DNA of 64,000 nt from Deinococcus sp045062605 (GTDB lineage: Bacteria; Deinococcota; Deinococci; Deinococcales; Deinococcaceae). The stretch is taken from NCBI RefSeq assembly GCF_045062605.1, contig NZ_JBJGDW010000001.1, positions 62,001 through 126,000 on the forward strand, given 5' to 3'. The notes beneath the pieces were generated by a model. It was not told the DNA's origin. It did no database searches and saw only the letters and a program-made list of their open reading frames with translations. The number at the start of each line of letters is the position of its first letter. Position 1 is the stretch's first letter. Both the position numbers and the translations under genes were made by a program. This document shows positions 31,606 to 42,174 of the stretch, piece by piece.

Positions 31606-32848
31606 ATCTTCTGCCCGCAAGACCACCAAACCCGAACCCGCTTCCGGCTGTCCCTTCGGCTACGGCGAGCCGCTGACCCATGAGGCCAGAGACGTCGCCC
31701 GCCTGCCCGCCGTGACGCAAGGTAAGGACGGCCTGTACCACATTCGCCGTTTTGCCACCGCCCGCGAGGTACTGAAACAGGACGGCGTCTCACAGGCCGG
31801 ATTCATGGCCGAGTCCGCGTCCAGCGGAGGTCCGAAAATGACCAACCTGCCGGTGCTGTTCGCGGAGGGGGACCACCACCACGACATGCGCCGCCAGACC
31901 GCCAAATACTTCACCCCCGCTTCGGTAGCGGGCTACCAGCCCATGATCGCGGCGCTGGCCGACAAATTGATTGCTGGGCTGGCGCGCGACGGCGAGGCCA
32001 ATCTGGATGACCTGAGCCTGGTGCTGGCCGTGGAGGTGGCCGCGCAGGTGGTGGGCCTGACCAGCAGCGTGCTGCCGGGCCTGGAAAAGCGCGTGATGAG
32101 CTTCGTGGAAAACGGCCTGGACAGCCAGCCTGGGGCCGCCCAGAAGATGGGCCGGGGCAAGCAAACCTTGATGCAGAGCAATCTGGCCGCCTTCTTCCTG
32201 CTGGACGTGAAACCCGCCATCGCCGTGCGCCGCCGCAAACGCCGCGATGACCTGATCAGCCACCTGATCGACCGCGATTACAGCGACATAGAGATCGTCA
32301 CCGAGTGCCTGACCTACGCCACGGCGGGCATGGTCACCACCCGCGAATTCATCAGCGCCGCCGCGTGGCATCTGCTGAGGCACCCCGAACTGCGCGCCGA
32401 TTATGTCCACGGCACTGAGAAGGAACGCCACGCCATCCTGCACGAGATCCTGAGGCTGGAGCCGGTGGTCCGCACGCTTTACCGCCGCGCCAACGAGGAC
32501 CTGACGCTGGACGGCCAGACCGTTCCAGCGGGCAGCGTGATGGCCCTGCACATCACCGACGCCAACACAGACCCGGACGTGGTGGGCGACCCGGCCAATG
32601 CCCTGTGCCCGATGCGCCCGCTGCCGCGCGGCGTGCAGGCCCCGGTGCTGGCCTTCGGCGACGGCCATCACCGCTGCCCCGGCGCGTTCCTGGCGATCCG
32701 CGAGAGCGACGCCTTCCTGCGCCGCCTGCTGATCTGGAACGACGTGGAAATCGTCATGCCTCCCACCGTGGGAACCAACGAAACGGTCAAGGGGTATGAA
32801 ATCAGGGGCTTCAGGGTGCGGCTGGGGGGCGCAAGAGCGCAAGCCTGA
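31598..32848 (+). CDS. Cytochrome P450
   Basis: A 416-aa soluble bacterial P450. The heme-ligand loop is FGDGHHRCPGAFLAIRE with the proximal Cys. The ExxR motif is EILR, and the I helix reads ATAGMVTTREF. The acidic residue normally preceding the conserved Thr is replaced by Val, which may affect proton delivery. AGGAG precedes the ATG by eight bases. No ferredoxin or reductase is adjacent. It is co-transcribed with marR and followed by a strong hairpin. Confidence 0.93.
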   Translation: MTESSARKTTKPEPASGCPFGYGEPLTHEARDVARLPAVTQGKDGLYHIRRFATAREVLKQDGVSQAGFMAESASSGGPKMTNLPVLFAEGDHHHDMRRQTAKYFTPASVAGYQPMIAALADKLIAGLARDGEANLDDLSLVLAVEVAAQVVGLTSSVLPGLEKRVMSFVENGLDSQPGAAQKMGRGKQTLMQSNLAAFFLLDVKPAIAVRRRKRRDDLISHLIDRDYSDIEIVTECLTYATAGMVTTREFISAAAWHLLRHPELRADYVHGTEKERHAILHEILRLEPVVRTLYRRANEDLTLDGQTVPAGSVMALHITDANTDPDVVGDPANALCPMRPLPRGVQAPVLAFGDGHHRCPGAFLAIRESDAFLRRLLIWNDVEIVMPPTVGTNETVKGYEIRGFRVRLGGARAQA

Positions 32849-32860
32849 GCGGAGGTTTGA

Positions 32861-32898
32861 GGGGGGCGGCGCAGCCACCCACGACTGCGCCGCCCCCC
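32861..32898. terminator. Bidirectional terminator after the P450 gene
   Basis: GGGGGGCGGCGCAG and CTGCGCCGCCCCCC form a 14-base perfect stem with a ten-base loop, then TTTCG. The genes converge. Confidence 0.85.
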
Positions 32899-32903
32899 TT
32901 TCG

Positions 32904-33911
32904 TTATTTCAGCTTGAGCTGCCATTCGGTGATCGCTACCCACGGTTGAAAGCCCAGCGCCACGTTGATGCCGAGCATGGCGGCGTTTTCCTCGGCGTTG
33001 TTGGTCTGGATGCTCTGTGCGTCCGGCGCATGCTCCGCGAGGTAAACCAGCATCAGCGCCTTGAGCCATTTGCCCAGGCCCTGCCCACGCGCGGCGGGAC
33101 GAACGGCGGTTGATCCCTGATGGATGATGGAGGCGCGCTCCGGTGTCCAGGACACGTCGGTGTAGCCCACCAGCTCGCCGCTCCGGGTGTCTTCCACGGC
33201 GATCAGCAGTTCGCGCTCACCACTTTCCGCCGAATTCGCCTCCCAGCCCCGGATCATTTCGGGGGTGATGCGCCAGTCGTCCATGTCCAGTTCGCCCTTC
33301 GGGGCAGAGTTCATGACCATCATCAGATCGGCCATGCGCTCCAAAAACTCACCGGGGATGGGGCCGTCCCAGGTGTGCAGGCGGTACGGCTCCCCGGCTG
33401 GGCGGATCAGCCACTGGGCGACCAGATCACGGTCCACACCCGCCAGTTCCAGACGGCTCTGACGCGTGGGCAGCGCGGCCTCGGCCCCCAGCAGCCGGGC
33501 AAAGGGTTCCCCGCCAGGGTGACGGTCCGAGGTGACGAAGGTGACGACCCGGCGCGTCTCACGGCGGGCTACCGCTTCCAGCGCCTCAGCCAGCGCACGC
33601 CCCAGCCCCTCGCGGCGGCTCTGCGGGTGAACGATCAGCCGCGCGTGGGCCAGATGAAGATTCTGCTGCGTGTCGTAATTCAGGCTGCCCCAGCCCACCG
33701 CCCGTCCACCATCCCACACCACGAAATGTTCGGTACGCTCATCAGGCATTCCCTGGATCAGTTCCAGCGCCTGTTTCCCGGCGTTCAGCGGCGGCTCACC
33801 GGGATACGCGAAGGCAAACACGTCCACATTGAGTTGCCCCACCGCCAGACGCTGTTCGGGCAGGGCAGTCTGGGGGTCAAAAGGCGTCACCGTCAGTTCG
33901 GTCAGGGTCAC
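32904..33911 (-). CDS. Tandem GNAT-domain N-acetyltransferase
   Basis: The 335-aa protein holds two GNAT folds, the layout also seen in mycothiol synthase. The first has ARLIVHPQSRREGLGRALAEAL. The second has STAVRPAARGQGLGKWLKALML with the canonical RGQGLG acetyl-CoA loop and TNNAEENAAMLGINVALGF. The GTG start at 33911 has a GAGG just upstream. The second domain appears catalytic; the substrate is unknown. Confidence 0.88.
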   Translation of the reverse strand: MTLTELTVTPFDPQTALPEQRLAVGQLNVDVFAFAYPGEPPLNAGKQALELIQGMPDERTEHFVVWDGGRAVGWGSLNYDTQQNLHLAHARLIVHPQSRREGLGRALAEALEAVARRETRRVVTFVTSDRHPGGEPFARLLGAEAALPTRQSRLELAGVDRDLVAQWLIRPAGEPYRLHTWDGPIPGEFLERMADLMMVMNSAPKGELDMDDWRITPEMIRGWEANSAESGERELLIAVEDTRSGELVGYTDVSWTPERASIIHQGSTAVRPAARGQGLGKWLKALMLVYLAEHAPDAQSIQTNNAEENAAMLGINVALGFQPWVAITEWQLKLK

Positions 33912-33969
33912 GCCTCAGTCTGAATCATTCGCGTCAGGAAGACATGGGCCAGATGGCGCAGAGAAGGAT

Positions 33970-34968
33970 TCAGGCCCACACCAGCGGCAACTCCACCCTT
34001 ACCCCGCCCACCTCGCGCCCGGCCCAGTTGTGCAGCGTGGCGGGGGCCAGGGCCTGCATTTCCGGCGTGAGCGGAATGCCCAGCGCTTCCAGCACCGCCA
34101 GGGCCACATGCGCCCGCGCCCGCTCGCCGCCGTCCATAATCTTGAAGGCCACGCCCAGCGGCCCACGCGGAGTCTGGCGCAGGCCCATGCCGTAGAACGC
34201 CTCCGCGCCCATTTTTGCAACCAGACCGGGAACCAGAGGCATCAGGGTGGTGTCCAGCCGTCCGGGTCCGGCGATCAGGAAGGGATGCTCGGTCATCGCA
34301 GAAAAGATGCGGTCCAGAGCTTGTGCATATTCCCCAGAGGGCCGCGCCAGACCCGCAAAGATGCGGGCGGCAGCACTCAGCGGCAGCGCAAAGGCCGGAA
34401 CGCTACAGCCGTCGGTGCCCGCTTCCACCTCTTCCAGATCAACGCCGCCCAGTTCGGCATGCAACTCCCGGATGCGGACTTGCAGCGGGTGACTGTGTTC
34501 GGTGTAGCCCTCCTTCGGCCAGCCGTTCAGCACGCACGAAAGCAGCATTCCGGCGTGCTTGCCCGAACAGTTGTGGTGCAAAGGGGTAGGCCGTTCACCT
34601 GTACGGATCAGCTCTGCCGCCACCGCCGCATCAAAGGGCGGGTGCGTGCCGCAGCGCAGATCAGCCACCGTGCTGCCGGAGCGCTCCAGCAAGCGCATCA
34701 CCGCCGTCAGATGCTCCGGCGTTCCGGCGTGGCTGGCACAGGCGATGGCCAGTTCGTCGGAGGGCAATTCGGGGGCCGCCAGGGCCAGCGGCAGCGCCTG
34801 CACCGGCTTGCTGCTGCTGCGCGGGAAGGTGACCAGATCGGGATCACCGCAACTGGCGATCAACTTGCCGTCCGCGTCCACCACGGCCAGATGAACGGCG
34901 TGAATGCTCTCGTCCACGCCGCCGCGCGTAAAGACCACTCTGGCTACCTGTGTCTTGGTTTGTGTCAT
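33970..34968 (-). CDS. L-asparaginase (Rhizobium-type asparaginase II family)
   Basis: The 332-aa protein belongs to the serine-beta-lactamase-like asparaginases rather than the E. coli type. Landmarks are FPRSSSKPVQALPL with the SxxK-like dyad, ACASHAGTPEHL, HHNCSGKHAGMLLSC and GTDGCSVPAFALPL. It would hydrolyse asparagine to aspartate and ammonia in the cytoplasm. No signal peptide is present. It is monocistronic with its own promoter and lies next to tRNA-Asp, probably by coincidence. Confidence 0.92.
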   Translation of the reverse strand: MTQTKTQVARVVFTRGGVDESIHAVHLAVVDADGKLIASCGDPDLVTFPRSSSKPVQALPLALAAPELPSDELAIACASHAGTPEHLTAVMRLLERSGSTVADLRCGTHPPFDAAVAAELIRTGERPTPLHHNCSGKHAGMLLSCVLNGWPKEGYTEHSHPLQVRIRELHAELGGVDLEEVEAGTDGCSVPAFALPLSAAARIFAGLARPSGEYAQALDRIFSAMTEHPFLIAGPGRLDTTLMPLVPGLVAKMGAEAFYGMGLRQTPRGPLGVAFKIMDGGERARAHVALAVLEALGIPLTPEMQALAPATLHNWAGREVGGVRVELPLVWA

Positions 34969-34975
34969 GCTGCCC

Positions 34976-34981
34976 AGACTA
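34976..34981 (-). promoter_or_regulatory. Leaderless-type -10 box of the asparaginase gene
   Basis: On the minus strand TAGTCT is followed by seven bases and the ATG at 34968. Confidence 0.6.
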
Positions 34982-35068
34982 GCCCTGGAAAGCGCCCAGC
35001 TTGACTTCTCCGGCCCTGACCCTTAATCTTCTGTCCGCTGGTCCGCCAGCCTGAGCTGGAAAATATGG

Positions 35069-35144
<76 letters not shown>

Positions 35145-35160
35145 GAAGAGAAAGGAGTGG

Positions 35161-35187
35161 GGAGCAAAGTGCCTCGCTCCTTTTTTT
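35161..35187 (+). terminator. Terminator after tRNA-Asp
   Basis: GGAGC and GCTCC pair around a ten-base loop and are followed by seven T residues. Confidence 0.7.
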
Positions 35188-35372
35188 GTCGTGTTTTGGA
35201 ACAGCCGTGGACGTTCAGCCATATGCGGCGAACGTGACACCCTGCCCCCACACTTTGTCCTATCATGCGGCCCGGTTTCGCACGGCGTCCGTGAGCAAAT
35301 TTTGTGTTCCCCACTGCTCCGAACCCCGCGCACGGCGAGCCTATCCCCAGCCCTGGAGGAGGACGCCCGAAC

Positions 35373-37301
<1,929 letters not shown>

Positions 37302-37320
37302 GGCTCAGCGCTCCGGCAAC

Positions 37321-37358
37321 AGCAGATGGCGAACCCAATAGTGGATTCGCCGTCCTGC
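37321..37358. terminator. Hairpin downstream of speA
   Basis: AGCAG...CTGCT encloses GGCGAACC-caatagt-GG-A-TTCGCC. It is followed by TTTG only, so it is a moderate terminator candidate between convergent genes. Confidence 0.5.
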
Positions 37359-37398
37359 TTTGAATGTCTAGTCTCCTGGACCCGAAGCTGCCCCGGCT

Positions 37399-38208
37399 TC
37401 AGCGCGGCGGCGCACCCGGCAGATCAACGGCCTGCACGGACACCGGTTCCCCGAAGCGGGGGTACTTGCTGCCCAGGCTGGGTTTACCGCGTCCGCACAA
37501 CACCGTGATTTTCGGCTGGCCGCCCCCCCTAATCTCGGCCAGCGCCAGTCGGCCCGTCTCGTAGGCCCCCATATCGATGTACAGGTGACGGCCCAACCGG
37601 GCGGGCACCGGGACCGGGGTGTGGCCGTGAACGCTGTACACCACGCCGTCGGGCATGGGAAACGGTCCCTCGAAGGGGCGCAGCCACAGCGCCGCCGTCA
37701 TGGCGTCCGGGTACTGCTGGTGGCGCACCGGGGGCGAGGCGTGGGCGATCAGCACGCTAGGGGTGGCGGGGGGCTGGTCATGAACCGCGCCGTCCTCGGT
37801 GACATAGACCACCCGGCCCAGGTCCTGCAAGTACTCCTCAAGCAGCGCTGGGAACTGCTCCAGCGTCAGGCCGCCCAGTTCGCTGCGGACCGTCTCGCCC
37901 CCCGCGCGCATCCACGAGCGGAAGCCCTCGATGGCGCGGCGATAATCGCCCATGTCGTGGGTGCCCAGATACTGCCGGTACCAGCGCAGGCCCGAGGCCG
38001 CCATCAGCTCGTGGTTGCCCATCAGCAGCGTGGCGCGGCCTTCCTTTTTTAGGTCCAGCAGTTTTTCCACTACCTTCATGCTGCGCGGTCCCCGGTCGAT
38101 CGCGTCACCCAGGCTCACGAAATACGCTTCCGGGTACTCGGCTAGGGCAGCGTCCAGCAGGTCCGGCCTGCCGTGTAGATCCGGGATCACCACCACCTGA
38201 CGGGTCAC
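37399..38208 (-). CDS. Metallophosphoesterase (PPP-type serine/threonine phosphatase-like)
   Basis: The 269-aa protein carries the calcineurin-like metal motifs IPDLHGRPDLLDAAL (D-x-H), VSLGDAIDRGPRS (GD-x-x-DR), LLMGNHELM (GNHE) and VHGHTPVPVPARL (GHT). These match bacterial PrpE/ApaH-like or PPP phosphatases acting on phosphoproteins or diadenosine polyphosphates. The GTG start overlaps the upstream DUF3006 stop (GTGA), so the two are coupled. Confidence 0.9.
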   Translation of the reverse strand: MTRQVVVIPDLHGRPDLLDAALAEYPEAYFVSLGDAIDRGPRSMKVVEKLLDLKKEGRATLLMGNHELMAASGLRWYRQYLGTHDMGDYRRAIEGFRSWMRAGGETVRSELGGLTLEQFPALLEEYLQDLGRVVYVTEDGAVHDQPPATPSVLIAHASPPVRHQQYPDAMTAALWLRPFEGPFPMPDGVVYSVHGHTPVPVPARLGRHLYIDMGAYETGRLALAEIRGGGQPKITVLCGRGKPSLGSKYPRFGEPVSVQAVDLPGAPPR

Positions 38209-38486
38209 GGCTGCTCTCCCGCCTCTTCACCGGAGCTGGTTTCATCGGTGAAGTCCAGCAGCGTCTGCTTGCTGCGTTCGCGCAGGACTCGTGCGCCGTC
38301 CGGGTCCGGCGTGAAAGTCACGGTGCCGCCCACCACGTCCACCCGGTAGGCCGCGCCGTCCGCAGCAGCGGGCAGCCACTCGGCAGGCATCTGGAAGGTG
38401 CGGCCCCGCGTGTCCTCTACATCGGCCAGGCCCGCGTCCTCGTCCAGCACATCGATCACCAGCAATTCTTCGGCGTTCACGCTCAT
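38205..38486 (-). CDS. DUF3006-like small protein
   Basis: The 93-aa protein (MSVNAEELLVIDVLDEDAGLADVED...) has the short beta-barrel pattern of DUF3006: a strand containing VIDVLDEDAGLADVED, then TFQMPAEWLPAAADGAAYRV. A charged tail follows (LRERSKQTLLDFTDETSSGEE). Such proteins often sit beside metallo-hydrolases; here it precedes a phosphoesterase with a four-base overlap. No catalytic residues are visible. Confidence 0.78.
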   Translation of the reverse strand: MSVNAEELLVIDVLDEDAGLADVEDTRGRTFQMPAEWLPAAADGAAYRVDVVGGTVTFTPDPDGARVLRERSKQTLLDFTDETSSGEEAGEQP

Positions 38487-38493
38487 CTGCGGC

Positions 38494-38499
38494 AGTCTA
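38494..38499 (-). promoter_or_regulatory. Leaderless-type -10 box of the DUF3006-phosphoesterase operon
   Basis: On the minus strand TAGACT is followed by seven bases (GCCGCAG) and the ATG at 38486. Confidence 0.6.
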
Positions 38500-38566
38500 G
38501 CGTTCCAGTTCATACAGTTCGCTGACCTGCATCCTTCGGGGGACGCCCTGCCCCCAGCAGGGGGGA

Positions 38567-38572
38567 TAGGCT
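38567..38572 (+). promoter_or_regulatory. Leaderless-type -10 box of the Tat phosphoesterase
   Basis: TAGGCT is followed by seven bases and the ATG at 38580. Confidence 0.6.
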
Positions 38573-38579
38573 GCGCGGC

Positions 38580-39473
38580 ATGTCTGCCTCCCGCCCCCGT
38601 GGCCCCCACCTGACCCGCCGCCGCGTGCTGCGCGGGCTGGCAGGCACTGGCCTGGGCGTGGCGGCGCTGGGCGGTATGGGCGCGGCGCAGGCGTACCAGT
38701 TCGGTGTGACGCACCACACCCGCGCGCTGCCGGGCCTGACGCGGCCCCTGCGGGTGGCCTTTCTGACCGATCTGCATTTTGGGCTGTTCATCTACGGCGG
38801 CAGTGTGCGCGCCTGGGTGGACGCCACCAACGCCGCGCGCCCGGACCTGATCGTGCTGGGCGGCGATCAGATGGACTACCGCGCTGACGAAGCACCGGCC
38901 GCCCTGCTGGCCGAGTTAAAACGCCTGAAGGCCCCGCTGGGCGTGTACGGCGTGTGGGGCAACCACGATTACGGCAGCTTCGGCAAGTATTACAGCCCGC
39001 ACTACGGCCCGCGCCGCCCCGACTGGCCGCAGCGCCGCGAAGCCCTGCGCGCCGCCTACGCCGAGGTGGGCGTAACCATTCTGAGAAACGAGGGGCGTAG
39101 CGTGCGGGATGACCTGTATCTGGCCGGGGTGGACGACTTGTGGGAGGGCAAAGTAGACCTGGGGGCGGCACTGGCCGGAAAGCCCTCAGTGGGGGGAACG
39201 CTGCTGATCAGCCACAACCCCGATCTGCTGCCGGACCTGCCCCCTGGCCTGGGACTGGTCCTGAGCGGCCACACCCACGGCGGTCAGATTCGGTTGCCGC
39301 TGATCGGCGCTCCGGTGGTGCCCAGCAAATATGGACAGCGGTACGCGATGGGCTGGGTCACTGGGGCGCACGACACGCCCGGTTATGTCGGCCGGGGCCT
39401 GGGCCTCAGCGGCGTGCCCCTGCGCAACCTGTGCGAGCCGGAGATAGCGGTGTTCAATCTGATGCCGGGCTGA
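38580..39473 (+). CDS. Exported metallophosphoesterase with twin-arginine signal
   Basis: The 297-aa protein begins with a basic region and TRRRVLRGLAGTGLGVAALG, a probable Tat signal with cleavage near AAQA (about residue 39). The calcineurin-like core follows: VAFLTDLHFGLF, IVLGGDQMDYR, GVWGNHDYG, LLISHNPDLL and LSGHTHGGQIRLP. This is the YkuE-like arrangement, acting outside the membrane on an unknown phosphoester such as a lipid. It diverges from the DUF3006-phosphoesterase pair. Confidence 0.9.
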   Translation: MSASRPRGPHLTRRRVLRGLAGTGLGVAALGGMGAAQAYQFGVTHHTRALPGLTRPLRVAFLTDLHFGLFIYGGSVRAWVDATNAARPDLIVLGGDQMDYRADEAPAALLAELKRLKAPLGVYGVWGNHDYGSFGKYYSPHYGPRRPDWPQRREALRAAYAEVGVTILRNEGRSVRDDLYLAGVDDLWEGKVDLGAALAGKPSVGGTLLISHNPDLLPDLPPGLGLVLSGHTHGGQIRLPLIGAPVVPSKYGQRYAMGWVTGAHDTPGYVGRGLGLSGVPLRNLCEPEIAVFNLMPG

Positions 39474-39512
39474 ATGTGGTGCAGCAAGCTTCCGCTTTAC
39501 TAAAAAAAGTGC

Positions 39513-39518
39513 TTTAAT
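39513..39518 (+). promoter_or_regulatory. Leaderless-type -10 box of the peroxiredoxin-like gene
   Basis: TTTAAT is followed by six bases and the ATG at 39525. Confidence 0.45.
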
Positions 39519-39524
39519 CCGTAT

Positions 39525-40094
39525 ATGAACTCTAATCCAGGTGCGATCACCCCCGCCGTCCTGATGCCCCGCCAGCACGTTCCGGCGCTGGACGTGCCGC
39601 TGGTGTCGGGTGGGCGTTACACGCTGGGCCAGAATCCCGGCGAGAATTTCGATCTGATCGTGTTCTACCGGGGCCTGCATTGCCCGGTCTGCGCCAAGTA
39701 TCTGCTGGAGCTGGAGCGGCTAACCGAAAAATTCGCGGAGCGCGGCGTACGAATTGTAGCCGTCAGCAGCGACGGCGAGGAACGCGCCCACAAGATGGCG
39801 GAGAAGGTGGGAGGCAAGGGGATCGAGTTCGGCTACGGCCTGGGCCTGGAAACTGCGCGGCAATGGGGGCTATTCATCAGCGCCTCGCGCGGCACCACCT
39901 CAATTGGCCTCGAGGAGCCAGACCTGTTCAGCGAACCCGGCGTCTTTCTGGTGCGCCCGGACGGCACGTTGTTCTACGGCTCGGTGCAGACCATGCCGTT
40001 TGCCCGCCCACCCTTTGGTGATCTGCTGGGCGCGGTGGGCTTCGCGCTGGACAAGAATTACCCGGCGCGGGGAGAGTACGGCGGGGCGGTATAA
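39525..40094 (+). CDS. Peroxiredoxin-like (AhpC/TSA, redoxin) protein
   Basis: The 189-aa thioredoxin-fold protein has the active-site segment VFYRGLHCPVCAKYLLELE, a CxxC where peroxiredoxins usually have a single peroxidatic Cys. It continues with IVAVSSDGEERAHKMAEK and EPGVFLVRPDGTLFYGSVQT. No resolving Cys is visible in the C-terminal half. It is probably a two-Cys or thioredoxin-like peroxidase using a small thiol. It is monocistronic. Confidence 0.85.
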   Translation: MNSNPGAITPAVLMPRQHVPALDVPLVSGGRYTLGQNPGENFDLIVFYRGLHCPVCAKYLLELERLTEKFAERGVRIVAVSSDGEERAHKMAEKVGGKGIEFGYGLGLETARQWGLFISASRGTTSIGLEEPDLFSEPGVFLVRPDGTLFYGSVQTMPFARPPFGDLLGAVGFALDKNYPARGEYGGAV

Positions 40095-40244
40095 ACCGGG
40101 CTTGAGCTGGGGTCCCCGGCCCCAGTGGTCCGACACAGCCAGAAGAATCTATAGTGACCTCTCGCAATGCCATAAAAAGCGGTGCAAAGGAATCATTTCA
40201 ATCCTCTCCACCGCCTGTTCTATGTCTGTACCGATAGTCTGTCC

Positions 40245-41189
40245 TCAGCTCTCCGTGAAGGCCCCCAGCGCCCGGAAGCGCGCCGCCCGGCCCTTCTTCA
40301 ACTGTTGCGGTGACTGCGCCATCAATTCGGCCAGATGGCGTCCCACGGCCTCACCCACGGCGGCGGCGGCCTCGTCCATATTCAGGTGCGCGCCGCCCGT
40401 GGGTTCGGGGATGACCTCTTCCACGATGCCCATATCCAGCAGATCGGGGGCCGTAAGCTTCAGTGCCTCGGCAGCCAGCGGGGCCTTGCTGGCATCCTTC
40501 CAGATGATGCTGGCCGCCCCTTCCGGAGAGATCACGCTGTACCACGCGTTTTCCTGAATCAGCACGCGGTTACCCACGGCCACGGCCAGCGCGCCGCCAC
40601 TCCCGCCCTCGCCGATCACGGCGCAGACCACTGGCACGCGCAGGCTGAGCATGCGGCGGATGCTCTCAGCAATCGCCCAACCCTGACCGCGTTCCTCGGC
40701 TTCCAGACCCGGATACGCGCCCTGGGTGTCCACCAGCGCCACCACCGGCAGCCCGAATTTCTCGGCCAGGTCCATCAGGCGCACGGCCTTGCGGTAGCCC
40801 TCAGGGTTGGCGCTGCCGAAACGGCGCTTGATCTTGGTCTTGGTGTCGCGGCCCTTTTGCTGAAGCAGCAGCATGACTGGCACGCCCATCCAGCGGGCGG
40901 GGCCGCCGATCAGTGCAGGATCGTCGCCAAAACGGCGGTCCCCGTGCAGCTCGGTAAAGCCGGTACACAGCCGGTCCACGTAATCCAGCGCGGTGGGCCT
41001 GCCGGGGGCGCGGGCCAGTTGCACCCTTTCCCAGCGCCCCGGCAGCCCGCTGGCCGCGCGCAGCCGCTGCACTTCCACCTTCAGCGGCGAGATGGAAGCG
41101 TCCAGGTTTTGCCCGGTGCGCTCGGCGGTGGCCTCCAGATCGCGCACGCGGGCCTCCAGCTCACGCAGAGCCTCAGGAATGCCGGTCAT
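40245..41189 (-). CDS. accA: Acetyl-CoA carboxylase carboxyltransferase, alpha subunit
   Basis: The alpha half of the carboxyltransferase that moves CO2 from biotin to acetyl-CoA. The 314-aa protein has an N-terminal helical region (ALRELEARVRDLEATAERTG) and the crotonase-fold core: ELHGDRRFGDDPALIGG, GSANPEGYRKAVRLMDLA, VALVDTQGAYPGLEAEERG, VIGEGGSGGALA and SPEGAASIIWKDASKA. Its ATG overlaps the accD stop (ATGA), fixing equal translation of the two subunits. Confidence 0.96.
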   Translation of the reverse strand: MTGIPEALRELEARVRDLEATAERTGQNLDASISPLKVEVQRLRAASGLPGRWERVQLARAPGRPTALDYVDRLCTGFTELHGDRRFGDDPALIGGPARWMGVPVMLLLQQKGRDTKTKIKRRFGSANPEGYRKAVRLMDLAEKFGLPVVALVDTQGAYPGLEAEERGQGWAIAESIRRMLSLRVPVVCAVIGEGGSGGALAVAVGNRVLIQENAWYSVISPEGAASIIWKDASKAPLAAEALKLTAPDLLDMGIVEEVIPEPTGGAHLNMDEAAAAVGEAVGRHLAELMAQSPQQLKKGRAARFRALGAFTES

Positions 41190-42040
41190 GCGCTGGCCTC
41201 GCGGCGGGTCAGCAGTCCCAGCAGGTTGGCCAGGTACGGACGCTGCTCACGGCGGTCCACCACGGCATCCACCATGCCGTGCGAAAGCAGAAATTCGGCC
41301 CGCTGAAAGCCCTCGGGCAGACTCTGGCGGATGGTCTGCTGGATCACGCGCGGCCCGGCAAAGCCGATCAAGGCCCCCGGCTCGGCCACGATCACGTCGG
41401 CGATGGTGGCAAAACTGGCGGTCACGCCCCCGGTGGTGGGGTCCGACAGGATGCTCACATAGGGCAGCCCCGCCTCGCTCAGCGTTTCCAGCGCCACAGT
41501 GGTCTTGGCCATCTGCATCAGGGACAGCGCGCTTTCCTGCATCCTGGCCCCCCCACTGGCGGTCACGATGATCAGCGGCGTACTGTGTTCGGCGGCGTAC
41601 TCGGCGGCGCGCGAAATTTCCTCGCCCACCACACTGCCCATGCTGCCGCCACTGAAGGCAAAGTCCATTACGGCCAGCGTCACGGGCAGGTTCAGGATGG
41701 TGCCGCCCCCGGTCAGGATCGCGTCGGGGCGGCCCGTCTTGGCCTGCGCGCGTTTCAGGCGGTCCGTGTACGCCTCGGTGTCGTGGAAGTTCAGCGCGTC
41801 CACAGGATGCACCTTACCAGACAGCGGCGTGAAACTGCCCTCGTCCAGCAGCACATCCACACGCTGGGCCGCGCCCAGACGCAGGTGGTGGCCGCATTTG
41901 GGGCAGACATAGGCGTTCAGAAGGAGATCGCGGTTGTAAATGCTCTCTTTGCATTGAGGGCATTGGGTCCATAACTCTGGCACGTCCGCGCCCGTCTGTT
42001 GCTGTGGGCGGCGGCGGCGGAAAAATCGGTCAAGCGCCAT
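41186..42040 (-). CDS. accD: Acetyl-CoA carboxylase carboxyltransferase, beta subunit
   Basis: The 284-aa beta subunit carries an N-terminal four-cysteine zinc ribbon (WTQCPQCKESIYNRD and AYVCPKCGHHLRLG). The crotonase core follows, with AVMDFAFSGGSMGSVVGEE, TASGGARMQESALSLMQMAK, ILSDPTTGGVTASFA and IGFAGPRVIQQT. GGAGG lies ten bases before the ATG, and TAGAAT about 45 bases upstream is a likely -10. Confidence 0.96.
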   Translation of the reverse strand: MALDRFFRRRRPQQQTGADVPELWTQCPQCKESIYNRDLLLNAYVCPKCGHHLRLGAAQRVDVLLDEGSFTPLSGKVHPVDALNFHDTEAYTDRLKRAQAKTGRPDAILTGGGTILNLPVTLAVMDFAFSGGSMGSVVGEEISRAAEYAAEHSTPLIIVTASGGARMQESALSLMQMAKTTVALETLSEAGLPYVSILSDPTTGGVTASFATIADVIVAEPGALIGFAGPRVIQQTIRQSLPEGFQRAEFLLSHGMVDAVVDRREQRPYLANLLGLLTRREASA

Positions 42041-42174
42041 GCGGTTCAGTCCTCCGGTAAGTCTTTCTCTGGCCGCATTCTAGCGGCGTGGCCGCAGAAC
42101 AACTGCACCGGGTTCAGCAAATGCCCAAAATGCCGGTCAGGGGTTCCCTGGAGGCAACCTGAAACGGACAAGCC

